In this document: piece by piece, positions 1 to 11,393 of the stretch | Layout: each line of letters opens with the position of its first letter | How positions within the stretch are numbered: the first letter of the stretch is position 1 | Assembly: GCA_009693115.1 (NCBI GenBank) | Contig: SHXW01000008.1 | Span: forward strand, 1 to 64,000 | Direction of reading: 5' to 3' | DNA length: 64,000 nucleotides | Source of the DNA: Dehalococcoidia bacterium | GTDB lineage: Bacteria; Chloroflexota; Dehalococcoidia; Lucifugimonadales; Lucifugimonadaceae | Notes under the pieces: model-generated | Databases searched by the model: none | What the model saw: the letters and a program-made list of their open reading frames with translations, nothing else | Told to the model about the DNA's origin: nothing | Position numbers and translations under genes: made by a program

Positions 1-2283
<2,283 letters not shown>

Positions 2284-2377
2284 ATGGCGACCCATCAGCC
2301 TGCCTCGACAGGAATGGGCCGAGTATAACAACGGCCCTCTTGAAAATTGGACCGCCGTCTCACTCTGGGAGTCTCAG

Positions 2378-3424
2378 ATGCCAAAAGCTTACCTGTCCCG
2401 TGCCGAACTCAAAGCCATGGTCGAAAAGCTGCCGCGCGTGCGCATGGCGCACCTGCCGACTCCGCTTGAAGAGATGCCGCGCCTTTCCGCCGCTCTGAAG
2501 GGGCCGGGCGGAGCAACTGGGCCGCGCATCCTCATCAAGGGCGAGGACATGACCGGTCTGGCCTTCGGCGGGAACAAGGCTCGCCACTACGAATTCGAGA
2601 TGGCCGAGGTCCGCGATAACGGCTTTGACACGCTCATCAACATCATGGACTACCACTCCAACAATGCCCGCATGACCGCCGCTGCGGCGAACAAGATGGG
2701 CATGAAGTATGTCCTCGTGCTCAAGAACGCGAAGGGCCGGCCGGTGCAGGGCAACCTGCTCATAGACAAGGTTCTTGGCGCAGAACTGCACCTCCTTGAT
2801 GAGGCGCAGTCAGAGAAGGCGCATGAGTACGCCGCGAAGCTCCAGAGGCAGATGGAACGGGAGGGCCGCAAAGTCTACCTCCTCCAGGACCACCTCTTCC
2901 CGCGCATCGTGGGCATGGTCGGCTTTGTGCTTGGCGGACTGGAACTTCAAGAGCAGCTGGAGCAAATGGGAATCAAGAAAGCGCACATTTTCGGCGTGGC
3001 CGGACGTTCGCTCTGCGGCCTCATCCTGACCGCTAACAACCTGGGGCTGGACTGGAAGTTCACAGGCGTGACCGTCACCTACGACCCGACACTCGACAAG
3101 TACATCTTCGCCCACTCTCAGGACATAAAGGACCTGCTCGGCCTGCCCGTCACGTTCGCCGAGAGTGACATGGCCCTGCTCGACCAGTACGTGGGCGAGG
3201 GCTACGGGGTGATGACGGACGCGGTCGCCGAAGCCATCCACCTCGCCGCAAGTACGGACGCCATCATCACTGACCCCAACTACACAGGCACTGTGATGGC
3301 TGCGCTCATAGACCAGATCCGCAAGGGCCATGTGAAGCCGGACGAGACCGTCGTGTTCCTGCACACGGGTGGACTTCCCGCGGTGTTCGCTTTCGCTGAA
3401 GAACTCGCCGCCTGGAAGGGGTGA
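2378..3424 (+). CDS. D-cysteine desulfhydrase / ACC deaminase-family PLP enzyme
   Basis: 348-residue member of the fold-type II PLP enzymes that includes D-cysteine desulfhydrase (DcyD) and 1-aminocyclopropane-1-carboxylate deaminase; such enzymes open or strip small amino acids to give a keto acid and ammonia. The PLP lysine sits in GGNK (K67), with the aromatic/charged run after it typical of this family. A phosphate-binding glycine stretch (FGVAGRS) lies near residue 210 and a TGGLP motif near the C-terminus. Start ATG 2378 is chosen over upstream in-frame starts because GGGAG lies 6 nt before it and homology begins there. It stands alone on the plus strand. Which amino acid it uses cannot be told from sequence: D-cysteine, ACC and L-cysteate/D-serine are all possible. 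Confidence 0.82.
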   Translation: MPKAYLSRAELKAMVEKLPRVRMAHLPTPLEEMPRLSAALKGPGGATGPRILIKGEDMTGLAFGGNKARHYEFEMAEVRDNGFDTLINIMDYHSNNARMTAAAANKMGMKYVLVLKNAKGRPVQGNLLIDKVLGAELHLLDEAQSEKAHEYAAKLQRQMEREGRKVYLLQDHLFPRIVGMVGFVLGGLELQEQLEQMGIKKAHIFGVAGRSLCGLILTANNLGLDWKFTGVTVTYDPTLDKYIFAHSQDIKDLLGLPVTFAESDMALLDQYVGEGYGVMTDAVAEAIHLAASTDAIITDPNYTGTVMAALIDQIRKGHVKPDETVVFLHTGGLPAVFAFAEELAAWKG

Positions 3425-3435
3425 GCCTTACCCTG

Positions 3436-4017
3436 TTACCCAGGTGTGATCTGGCGGGCGCGTCTCGCCTTTTTCGACGACCACCAGAGCCAGACCGCAC
3501 CGCCCACTATGCCGACTGTGATGAGCGCCCAAACGAGCGTCCCAAGCGCTGTCGAAGCTCGGACGCGGGCGCGGATTTCCACTGGGAACACCAGGCTGAC
3601 CGGCGGCGTGTCGGGAGTCGAGACCACATCCACACTGACGGACCAGGTCCCCGCCCTTTCCATGTCAAGATTTCCCGCATAGATTCCGGGCCTGTCCAAC
3701 GTATCCAGCGCCCGCGAAGTCTGACGGTCTCCCCCTGACGGCGGATCGCCGTATACGCGGAGTTGAAGCTCTCTGACTGGCTTCCTCGTGTCAGTGCGGA
3801 ACACCACCACCTCGAAGTGCACGATGCCAACGACGGGCCGTTCCGGCGCCATGTATATGACCACGGTCTCGGGTTGTCCGGCCGGTGTGCGCGCCACTTC
3901 CACCCCTGCCGGCATGGGAGCACCGGATTGGGCGAGAGCGCTCCTTCCGGCCATGAATAGGGCCAGAGCGGCGAGCGCAGCAAAGAAGATGAGGCGGGAG
4001 AAGGTTCGTGATGGCAC
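3436..4017 (-). CDS. Exported FixH/YtkA-like membrane-anchored protein
   Basis: 193-residue protein with an N-terminal signal peptide (residues 1-29, ending ALA-Q), an immunoglobulin-like beta domain (about 35-150) and a single C-terminal membrane helix (about 158-178) followed by a basic tail. The fold outline resembles the YtkA/FixH-type domain often seen near copper or cytochrome assembly genes, and it has the same plan as the CopC/YtkA-like protein at 27509-28153. It converges on the PLP enzyme with an 11-bp gap and is divergent from the amidohydrolase gene. No metal-binding His/Met cluster is evident, so a copper role is only suggested by fold and by the similar protein elsewhere. Confidence 0.65.
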   Translation of the reverse strand: MPSRTFSRLIFFAALAALALFMAGRSALAQSGAPMPAGVEVARTPAGQPETVVIYMAPERPVVGIVHFEVVVFRTDTRKPVRELQLRVYGDPPSGGDRQTSRALDTLDRPGIYAGNLDMERAGTWSVSVDVVSTPDTPPVSLVFPVEIRARVRASTALGTLVWALITVGIVGGAVWLWWSSKKARRARQITPG

Positions 4018-4105
4018 GTTGGCGTATTGTATGGGGCCTGTCCCTCCCTTTGTTTAAGGGAGAAGGCTAGCCGGACTGGAAGAGACACACTCCAAAAAGG
4101 CCCGC

Positions 4106-5752
4106 ATGCCAAAGTACGACCTCATATTGAAGGGCGGCCGCGTGCTCGACCCGGCATCAGGCACGGACGGTGTTCGCGACGTGGCGGTGAGGCGCGGGCG
4201 CATCGAGGCGGTTGAACCAGACCTTGACCCCGCACTCGCACCTGATGTCATTGACCTGGTTTCGGATGGAGCGCCGGGCGGCGCCCTGAAGCTCCGGAGC
4301 TCGGCGAAGGCGGCTCAGGACGGGCGGGGACGATCCTTACAGCGGCCGCTCTGGCTGATGCCGGGCATGATCGATACACATGTTCACGTTGCCGGCGAAT
4401 TCCCCGGCATCAGCGACTGCTCTCTTGGACTCCGCATGGCTGTCGAGGCCGGGGCGACCACCGCTCTGGACATGGGCGGCACGATGGATCGCCTTATCGG
4501 AGGCGTGCGCCGCCGGGGCTGCGGGCTGACCGTGGGAAGCCTGCTCATGCTGAAGCCGGGCGCAACACTGCCAGGTGATGACCCATCCCCACGCGTGGTG
4601 CGCCGGGTGCTTGGAGATGCACTCAAGGCAGGCTCTCTCGGCATGAAGTTGTGGGGCGGCTACCACCCCTTTTCGCCAGAGGTCACTGCCGATGTCATAG
4701 CTGCCTGCAACGATGAGCAGGTTTACGCCGCCTACCACGTCGGCACAAAGGCGACCGGAAGCCGTCTCGACGGCCTGCGGGAGCTGCCCTCGCTCTTGGG
4801 TGCGAACGGGCGGGCGCACGTCGCTCATGTGAACGCCTACTGCCGGGGGTCGCTCCTTCCTCCCGCCGACGAGATACGAGAGGCTCTGGACATCCTGCGA
4901 ACTCTGTCCGGCGGCCCGTCAGGCTCAGAGAACTTGCCGGACCGGCGTCGTCAGGTGGTGTCGGAGGTTCATCTGGCCATACCGAACTTCACACTGGGCA
5001 GGTGCGACGCGCAGGGCCGGGTGGCAGCCGATGTGGCGCGGAACTGTCTGAAGCTGCGTGGGTTTGAACCGACGGCTGATGGGGTCAGATTCGCCATCAG
5101 AGATGGCTACGCGCGCGTGGTGACGGACAGGGACGGCAGGCTGGAGCTTGTGCCGGGGGAGGCCGGCGTGGCGATCTTCGACGAACTTGACACCAACGTG
5201 CCCCTTAGCTTCCCTGTAAACCGCCCGGACACGGCGTTCCAGTTGGCAGTTGCCCGAAACGCCGGCCCGGCCCGCGCCGGGGCATCCCGGCCTGCCGAGG
5301 GGGATCACCCCGCCGCTGTTCAACCGGAGGTTGTTGAGGGGGTGAATCGGCATCCAGCCAGCTTCACAGTTGACGCCATCGCGAGCGACGCCGGGGTGTT
5401 CCCGCGCAACGTGAACATCGAGCAGGCATTTCAGATCGTCCGTTTCGGCGGGTTGACGCCTCTGGAGATGGCAACCAGGCTCAGCTACAACCCGTCGATG
5501 ATGCTGGGCCTGGTGAACAAAGGCCGCATTGCGCCCGGCGCGGACGCAGACTTCACCGTGATCGACCCGGCTGCAGGGCGGGCCGTGCTGGGAATCTCGG
5601 CCGGGCGGACGATCATGCGCCATGGGGCGGCACTTGAAAACGAGGGCGGAAGGCTGCTGGTGACCGCGGCAGGCGTTTCATCAGCAAAGGCCTCAGGCCT
5701 GCCATATGAGGTCGTGGACTTCAGCAGAAGCCTGTTGTACCGCGACCCTTGA
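4106..5752 (+). CDS. Amidohydrolase-superfamily hydrolase, paralogue 1
   Basis: 548-residue cytosolic amidohydrolase of the dihydroorotase/enamidase type. It starts with the usual beta-sandwich segment (LILKGGRVLDPASG), has the metal motif HxH in DTHVH (H92, H94), a GMKLWGGYHPF segment whose lysine could be carboxylated, a histidine in AHVNAY, and the closing beta-sandwich (PGADADFTVIDP). It is clearly paralogous to the gene at 6731-8209: both share VRDVxVRxGRIEAV, GGYHPF and ASGLPY. Compared with that copy it has three extra low-complexity stretches (near residues 50-80, 255-275 and 390-420). Substrate unknown; a cyclic amide or N-acyl compound is likely. A hairpin 18 nt past the stop probably ends the transcript. 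Confidence 0.8.
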   Translation: MPKYDLILKGGRVLDPASGTDGVRDVAVRRGRIEAVEPDLDPALAPDVIDLVSDGAPGGALKLRSSAKAAQDGRGRSLQRPLWLMPGMIDTHVHVAGEFPGISDCSLGLRMAVEAGATTALDMGGTMDRLIGGVRRRGCGLTVGSLLMLKPGATLPGDDPSPRVVRRVLGDALKAGSLGMKLWGGYHPFSPEVTADVIAACNDEQVYAAYHVGTKATGSRLDGLRELPSLLGANGRAHVAHVNAYCRGSLLPPADEIREALDILRTLSGGPSGSENLPDRRRQVVSEVHLAIPNFTLGRCDAQGRVAADVARNCLKLRGFEPTADGVRFAIRDGYARVVTDRDGRLELVPGEAGVAIFDELDTNVPLSFPVNRPDTAFQLAVARNAGPARAGASRPAEGDHPAAVQPEVVEGVNRHPASFTVDAIASDAGVFPRNVNIEQAFQIVRFGGLTPLEMATRLSYNPSMMLGLVNKGRIAPGADADFTVIDPAAGRAVLGISAGRTIMRHGAALENEGGRLLVTAAGVSSAKASGLPYEVVDFSRSLLYRDP

Positions 5753-5770
5753 CCGGCAAGCGCCCAAACA

Positions 5771-5803
5771 AACAGGAGCCCCGGACTGACCGGGGCTCCT
5801 GTT
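5771..5803. terminator. Bidirectional hairpin terminator
   Basis: Perfect 14-bp stem (AACAGGAGCCCCGG paired with CCGGGGCTCCTGTT) with a 5-nt loop, between the convergent amidohydrolase and DUF350-type genes. Only two T residues end the right arm and no longer T tract follows. Confidence 0.75.
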
Positions 5804-5911
5804 CATGTTCCGTCTTGCCTTGAACCACCACCCGGATGCCCGCCCTTGCCGGTACTCGCCTGGTTGGGAGAGGTGGCTTTGGGAGCAGGGCATTCGGCAG
5901 TGCGCTCCGAG

Positions 5912-6457
5912 TTAGCTGCCGATGCCGGATATGGCCGCCGCCAGGCCTGACAGGCCCTGCCGGACGACAAGCGCGACGCCGATTATCACAGCGCCTAGCA
6001 CGACACCTACTGCAACGTTGCCCTTCTTGAGTTCCTCAGTTTCGTCGATGGTCTTCGTGATCCGGCTCCATACGCGGAAGGCCAGAAACACCGTCCCTGA
6101 GGCGAAGGCCAGTCCGGCCAGGAGCTGGACCAGGCCGAAGCCCACCGCGCGCAGGTATTCAGCGGCGGCGGCGCCTGACTTAACATCCGTCAGAGACTGG
6201 GTAAGGCCAACGATGCCCGACGATGTTACGAGCACGACGGCGATGATGACACCCACCGCCATCGCGGCCACGGCCATGTTGCCCTTCTTGAGCTCCGCCT
6301 CTTCGTCGATACCCTTCGTCAGGCGGTTCAGGATGCGCATCGCCCAGAAGATCGAGAACATGGCGATGCCAACACCGATCACGAGTTGGGCTACCCAAAT
6401 GCCCAGGCGGATGAGCGTCTCCGCAAGTTCAGAAACCATGAGCGTTTGCAATTCCAC
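5912..6457 (-). CDS. DUF350-type membrane protein with internal duplication
   Basis: 181-residue integral membrane protein of about five predicted helices. It is an internal duplication: each half holds a long helix, then a conserved motif (DEEAELKKGNMAVA near residue 50; DETEELKKGNVAVG near residue 140), then a further helix. This matches the DUF350 family pattern, whose molecular function is unknown. It sits between the two paralogous amidohydrolases but on the opposite strand, so is not co-transcribed with them. An internal ATG at codon 8 (MVSELAET) is an alternative start. Confidence 0.75.
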   Translation of the reverse strand: MELQTLMVSELAETLIRLGIWVAQLVIGVGIAMFSIFWAMRILNRLTKGIDEEAELKKGNMAVAAMAVGVIIAVVLVTSSGIVGLTQSLTDVKSGAAAAEYLRAVGFGLVQLLAGLAFASGTVFLAFRVWSRITKTIDETEELKKGNVAVGVVLGAVIIGVALVVRQGLSGLAAAISGIGS

Positions 6458-6730
6458 CCTCCAAATGTCTGTGTTTCATTCCAGCCAGGCCCCCGCGAGG
6501 TCTGGCTGGGTTCAGGGCGGAATTATACGGCTACCATGCCCCGACGCGCCGCTAGAATCTCAAGACTGCCTGCCACCGACCGGCAGACCTGCGAAGGTAC
6601 AATCTCCGCCGGGGCATGCCTGCTGGAGTCCACAGGAACCTGTCCGGCCCTGTCCACATCTCAGGTATGCCATCCCCCTCCCGTCATCCCGGCATGCCGG
6701 GACTTGTGGGAGAGAGTTCCGGTGTGCGGG

Positions 6731-8209
6731 GTGAAAACCACATTGGCATCATTTGATCTCATCGTCCGCGGCGGGCGTGTCGTGGATCCGGCGAACGGCG
6801 TGGACGCCGTGCGTGACGTGGGCGTGCGCCTCGGCCGCATCGAGGCTGTCTCTGAGCGGCTGGATGCGCCGCGCACCACGCTCGTCATGGACGCCTCCGG
6901 CAGGGTCATCATGCCCGGCCACATTGACACGCACGCCCACCTTTCGAGCCCCGGCGGCAACGTGGACAGGGCGTTCGGTCACGTCATGCTGGCCGAATCC
7001 GGCACCACGACCGCGCTGGACCTGGGCGGCGAGCCCGCCAACCTCGCAGCCGGCATGAAGGCCCGTGGCGCCGGTATGAACGTCGCCTGCCTGCTCCAGC
7101 TAGTCCCTCACAAGACGGTGCCGGAGGACGACCCGCGCCCGGCCGTCATAAGGGACACGGTCTCCTCAGCCATGAACCGGGGCGCCATCGGAGTGAAGCT
7201 GATCGGCGGCTACCACCCATTCACGCCGGAAGCCACGGCGGACACGATCTCCGAGGCCAACGCGCAGCAGGCATGGGTCGCCTTCCACGTCGGCACCAAG
7301 GACACCGGTTCCGACCTGACCGGCCTCCGCGAGGTTCCCGCGCTGGTGGGCGGCGGGCGGCTGCACGTGGCGCACATCAATTCATACACGCGCGGCATGG
7401 TGCTGCCGCCGGATGAGGAGTGCCGTGAGGCGTTCCTCATCCTGGAGTCGAAGCGGGGCCAGCTCGTGTCCGAGGCATATCTGGCTCAGGCCAACGGCAC
7501 GAACGGCAAGTGCGACGAGGATGGGAACGTCATCTACAACGTGGCGCAGAACTGTCTGAAGGCCCGCGGCTACCCGACCACCGATAAGGGGATGCGGCAG
7601 GCCCTGATCGACGGCTACGGGTCGGCACTTGTCGAGCGCGGTGGACGCATCGTGCTCGTGACAGGCGAGGAGGCGGTACGCGTCTGGCAGGCGGCGAAGA
7701 CGGACGCCAGCCTGAGCTTCCCCGTGAACCCGGCCCCCAGCGCCTTTACGCTTGCTACGGAAAAGTACGCAGACGGAGAGTTCCGCGTAGATGCCATCTC
7801 AACCGACGGCGGATCGCTCCCGCGCAACGTGGCGATAGAACGGACGATGGCGCTTGTCGCGTTCGGTGCGCTTTCCTGGCCCGATGCGGTGAAGAAGCTT
7901 TCGTGGAACCCGTCCAGGATGCTGGGGCTGCTGAACAAGGGCCACTTCACTCCGGGCGCGGACGCAGACATCACCATCGTTGACCCTGGCACGGGAAGGG
8001 CAACGATGTCCCTCGTTTCGGGCAAGGTGATCATGAAAGACGGACGGACCGCCGCAGACGGCGGCACCTGGCTGGTCACCGGGCAGGGTGAGGCGGCGGC
8101 GAAGGCGAGCGGCCTGCCGTATCAGGTCATGGATCTGAGCAAGTCGTGGTTGTACGGGAAACCTCTCTCCCCCAATGAGAGGGGAAGAGTGAGGGCTGAA
8201 GTCACCTGA
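6731..8209 (+). CDS. Amidohydrolase-superfamily hydrolase, paralogue 2
   Basis: 492-residue amidohydrolase, the more compact copy of the tandem pair. HxH is in DTHAH (H68, H70), followed by VKLIGGYHPF, AHINSY and the closing PGADADITIVDP strand set. The GTG at 6731 is chosen because family homology (LIVRGGRVVDP) begins 10 residues later and the long upstream open frame is repeat-like sequence; GGGAGAGAG lies about 15 nt upstream, so the ribosome site is poor. The last 14 residues (after WLYGKP) are encoded by a CCCTC/GAGAGGGG-type intergenic repeat and are absent from paralogue 1, which stops just after the matching LLYRDP. Cytosolic, metal-dependent, substrate unknown. Confidence 0.82.
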   Translation: MKTTLASFDLIVRGGRVVDPANGVDAVRDVGVRLGRIEAVSERLDAPRTTLVMDASGRVIMPGHIDTHAHLSSPGGNVDRAFGHVMLAESGTTTALDLGGEPANLAAGMKARGAGMNVACLLQLVPHKTVPEDDPRPAVIRDTVSSAMNRGAIGVKLIGGYHPFTPEATADTISEANAQQAWVAFHVGTKDTGSDLTGLREVPALVGGGRLHVAHINSYTRGMVLPPDEECREAFLILESKRGQLVSEAYLAQANGTNGKCDEDGNVIYNVAQNCLKARGYPTTDKGMRQALIDGYGSALVERGGRIVLVTGEEAVRVWQAAKTDASLSFPVNPAPSAFTLATEKYADGEFRVDAISTDGGSLPRNVAIERTMALVAFGALSWPDAVKKLSWNPSRMLGLLNKGHFTPGADADITIVDPGTGRATMSLVSGKVIMKDGRTAADGGTWLVTGQGEAAAKASGLPYQVMDLSKSWLYGKPLSPNERGRVRAEVT

Positions 8210-8481
8210 AGAGGCTCTTCGCGTCAGCCCGGAACAACAAAAAGGCCCGCCAGTCAGCAGGCGCCCCTTTACCGGGCGCAATCAAGGGACCCGACCCGTT
8301 CTGGACCATGGGCCGTTGTCTATGAATGCGGAGAGCATCTCTACGGCACGAGTGGGTGCGTAACCACATGTCCCTCTGCGGCGGCGTTCTCCGCCGGGGA
8401 CGCGGCCAGCCGCATAATGGCGCTGATTGAACAGCATCGGTGTGTGCCGGTGTCCGACGGAGGCCCGTGAGGAGGTTGACC

Positions 8482-9285
8482 GTGGCTCTCTCTGACCGCA
8501 TAGGGTTTGACGCAGGGGCACAAAGGCTGGAGGACGCGCTGGCGTGGGCCGCGGAGAACCATTTCCACTACCTGGATTTTAACGCGGACACCGGCCCCAA
8601 CAGGCTCGACACGTGGCCCCCGGCGCGCGTCGAAGCGGTGCGCGAGACGTGCAAAAAGAACGGCATCCGTTTCGGCCTCCACACTCTCTCCGCGGTTAAT
8701 GTGGCCGAGTTCTCCCCGCACGTCGGCGAGGGCGTGGAAAAGTACCTGAGGGAATGCGTTGAGCTGGCCGGGCGGCTCAGGTGCGAATGGGTGGTCGTCC
8801 ACGCCGGCTATCACTTCTCGAGCGAAGTGGAGGCCCGCAAGAAGGCTTCCCTGGAACGGCTCAAGCGCCTCACAGGGTACGCAGAGAAACACGGGCCGCG
8901 CCTGCTCCTGGAAAACCTGAACAAAGAGCCGGAACATGCCGAGGTCCACTACATGGCGCACACCGTGGAGGAGTGCCGTCCGTATTTTGACCAGATAGTG
9001 TCACCGCATTTTGGCTGGGCGTTTACCGTGAACCACTCTCACCTCGTACCGGAGGGCATCAACGGGTTTCTTGACGCCTTCGGCATCTCGCGCATCGGTG
9101 AGGTCCGCCTTGCGGACAATACCGGCGAGTACGAAGTCCATCTGAACCCTGGTCAGGGCACGGTTGATTTCAAGTCACTGTTCAGAAGGCTTGAAGGGGC
9201 AGGATACAAGGGCCATTACTCCATGGCCTTCGGCACGCCGCAGGACAAGGTCAAGGCCCGGGAGATGCTAGGCAAGCTGGGGTGA
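8482..9285 (+). CDS. Xylose isomerase-like TIM-barrel sugar epimerase/isomerase
   Basis: 267-residue protein of the AP-endonuclease-2/xylose isomerase-like TIM-barrel family. Such proteins isomerise or epimerise sugars and related polyols with a divalent metal. Visible barrel strands include the one ending in WVVVHAGYH (near residue 115), LLLENLN (near 150, glutamate metal ligand), FGWAFTVNH (near 190) and VRLADNTG (near 215), each with the Glu/His/Asp ligand expected. The GTG start at 8482 is set by a perfect GGAGG 6 nt upstream, which excludes the upstream in-frame codons. Lies alone between the amidohydrolase and ggt genes on the same strand; catabolism of an unknown sugar-like compound is plausible. 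Confidence 0.78.
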   Translation: MALSDRIGFDAGAQRLEDALAWAAENHFHYLDFNADTGPNRLDTWPPARVEAVRETCKKNGIRFGLHTLSAVNVAEFSPHVGEGVEKYLRECVELAGRLRCEWVVVHAGYHFSSEVEARKKASLERLKRLTGYAEKHGPRLLLENLNKEPEHAEVHYMAHTVEECRPYFDQIVSPHFGWAFTVNHSHLVPEGINGFLDAFGISRIGEVRLADNTGEYEVHLNPGQGTVDFKSLFRRLEGAGYKGHYSMAFGTPQDKVKAREMLGKLG

Positions 9286-9344
9286 ATTACGCCGCTGCGC
9301 GCGGGCAACGGCGTATCCTTGCCGCGCTGTGAGAAGGTCCCCGT

Positions 9345-9440
9345 GAAGGGGAGGAGTCCTGCGTCTGCCTTACAGGTGCTTCAGAAATGGCACCATGCAA
9401 CTCACGCGGCGGTGCCAGGACAAGCTCAGCATGACATTCA
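9345..9440. repeat. Degenerate intergenic repeat before ggt
   Basis: Non-coding stretch containing GGACAAGCTCAGCATGACATTC, a common variant of the CTTCGACAGGCTCAG/AGCATGAC repeat seen elsewhere in the window. No gene is seen in it. Confidence 0.4.
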
Positions 9441-9478
9441 CACCCACTCTCATCTAGAGCGGAACGCAAGGAGTGCCC

Positions 9479-11194
9479 ATGCCCGCAGACTTCTTCCAAC
9501 CTGATACCACTCACGGCCGGTCCTCCCGCGCCCCGGCAGCCGGCAGGCGTGGCATGGCCGCATCGGCGCACCCTTACGCGACGCTGGCCGGGCTGGACGT
9601 GCTGAAGGACGGCGGCAACGCCTTCGACGCCGCTGTCGCTGTCGCAAGCACCCTGAACGTCGTCGAGCCGTATATGTCGGGCGTGGGCGGCATCGGCATC
9701 GCCCTCGTTTATGTGGCGAAGGAGAACCGCACCCGCGTCCTGAACTTCTCTGGCCGCGCAGGGTCAAAGGCGACGCCTGACAGGTTCACAGAAGAGTCAA
9801 AGACGACGGGCGCGCGGTCGCCCCTCGTCCCCGGCAACGTGGCCGGGTGGCTGGAGATGCACGGGAAGTACGGCAAACTGCCCCGGAAGCGAGTGTTCAG
9901 GGACGCGGTTGACTATGCGGAGAACGGCGCGCCCCTCACTCCCTTCAACGCCGAAATGCTCAAGATGAACTGGGCGCTGCTCACACGTTTCGAGAGCACG
10001 AAAAAGTCTTTTCTCGGCGGCGCTCGCAAGCCCGCCCCGGCAGGTGCGCTTTTCAAGCAGCGCGACCTCGCAGCGTCCCTGTCCGCCATCGCCGAGGGCG
10101 GCGCGAAGGAGTTCTACACCGGCGGCATCGGCAAGAAGATATCTCGCACGCTCAAAGAGATGGATGGCGTGATCACCGCGGACGACCTGGCCGCCTATAA
10201 ACCCGAATGGCAGGAACCGCTCACGTGCAACTACCGCGGCTTTGAGGTGCGCGTGCCTCCTCCGAACTCGTCCGGGTTCCAGATTTCAGAAACGCTCAAC
10301 ATCCTGAACGGTTTCAAGAACCTTGAGTACGGCACGGCGGACACACTGCACACGCTCATGGAGGCGGTGAAACTCGCAGTCGAGGACCGGGTGAAGTATT
10401 CCGGCGACCCGGACTTCGTGGACATCCCGGTCAAGCGCCTCCTTTCCGCGACGCACGCAGAATCCCTCAGAAAAAAGATCTCGATGGCCAAAGCGCGCAC
10501 GCAGGCGAAACAGCGCTACCCGCGCGAACACCTCGCCGCGGGTGACGGCACCGAAGGAGAACGAGGCTCTTCAAGCGCCTCAGGGACAGCGGCTGATTTC
10601 GGCCCCGGCGCTCCCGGGTGGTGGCGCGACGGCCTGACGACGCACTTCGCAGTCGCCGACAGTGACGGCAACGTCGTCACTGTGACGCAGACCCTCGGCA
10701 ACGGCTACGGCTCCGGCGTCGTGATGGCTGACACCGGCATCTTCCTGAACAACATGTCGCTCTGGTTCGACATCGACGCGAAAACCCCCAGCCCGAATCT
10801 GGTGGCCCCGAACAAACGCGTGGACTTCTGCGTGGCACCCTGCCAGCTTTTCAAAGACGGCGAGTTCGCCCTGAGCATCGGCACACCGGGCAGCTATGGC
10901 ATCCTTCAGACGACGCTGCAGATGATCCATCACTACGTCGATGCAGGGATGAACGTGCAGGAGGCCATCGACGCTCCGCGCTTCCGGTTGCATGAACCGG
11001 GCGTCCAGAACTTCGAGGGACGGTTCCCGCAGGAGTTCATAAACCAGTTGAACGCCCGCGGACACACGATCAAGCGCCTGCCGCAGGATTGGTCGCGGGC
11101 CGTCGGCGGCGCGCACGGCATCCAGCGCACGGAGCACGGGACGTACCTCGGAGGAGCGGATCCGCGCCGTGATGGTGTCGCTCTGGGGTTCTGA
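9479..11194 (+). CDS. ggt: Gamma-glutamyltranspeptidase family Ntn-hydrolase
   Basis: 571-residue gamma-glutamyltransferase-type proenzyme that cleaves gamma-glutamyl bonds (glutathione and related compounds) after self-cleavage into two subunits. The autoprocessing/catalytic threonine is T387 in the TTHFAVAD motif, which starts the small subunit; GTPGSYGI near residue 465 matches the oxyanion/substrate segment. The N-terminal part has DGGNAFDAAVA and PYMSGVGG. Start ATG 9479 follows AAGGAG with 5-nt spacing; a GTG six bases earlier overlaps that site and is rejected. No signal peptide is seen, unlike the periplasmic E. coli enzyme. Just before T387 there is a low-complexity Gly/Ser/Glu insert (about residues 355-382). 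Confidence 0.87.
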   Translation: MPADFFQPDTTHGRSSRAPAAGRRGMAASAHPYATLAGLDVLKDGGNAFDAAVAVASTLNVVEPYMSGVGGIGIALVYVAKENRTRVLNFSGRAGSKATPDRFTEESKTTGARSPLVPGNVAGWLEMHGKYGKLPRKRVFRDAVDYAENGAPLTPFNAEMLKMNWALLTRFESTKKSFLGGARKPAPAGALFKQRDLAASLSAIAEGGAKEFYTGGIGKKISRTLKEMDGVITADDLAAYKPEWQEPLTCNYRGFEVRVPPPNSSGFQISETLNILNGFKNLEYGTADTLHTLMEAVKLAVEDRVKYSGDPDFVDIPVKRLLSATHAESLRKKISMAKARTQAKQRYPREHLAAGDGTEGERGSSSASGTAADFGPGAPGWWRDGLTTHFAVADSDGNVVTVTQTLGNGYGSGVVMADTGIFLNNMSLWFDIDAKTPSPNLVAPNKRVDFCVAPCQLFKDGEFALSIGTPGSYGILQTTLQMIHHYVDAGMNVQEAIDAPRFRLHEPGVQNFEGRFPQEFINQLNARGHTIKRLPQDWSRAVGGAHGIQRTEHGTYLGGADPRRDGVALGF

Positions 11195-11393
11195 GATAGT
11201 TCAGATCTACCGCGTGCTGCTGGCCCCGGTCACCGCTAATCCGGCGAAATCGGGATAGGGATGACAGGGGCGGGGTCAAACGAACTTCTCGTGTACGGAT
11301 TCCTCTACTTCGCTCCCGCTCAGGCTCGGAAACGCGTGCAGGCCGAAGGAAATTGACGGGAACGGCAAATCCATTATCGACCGGGGATGATTC

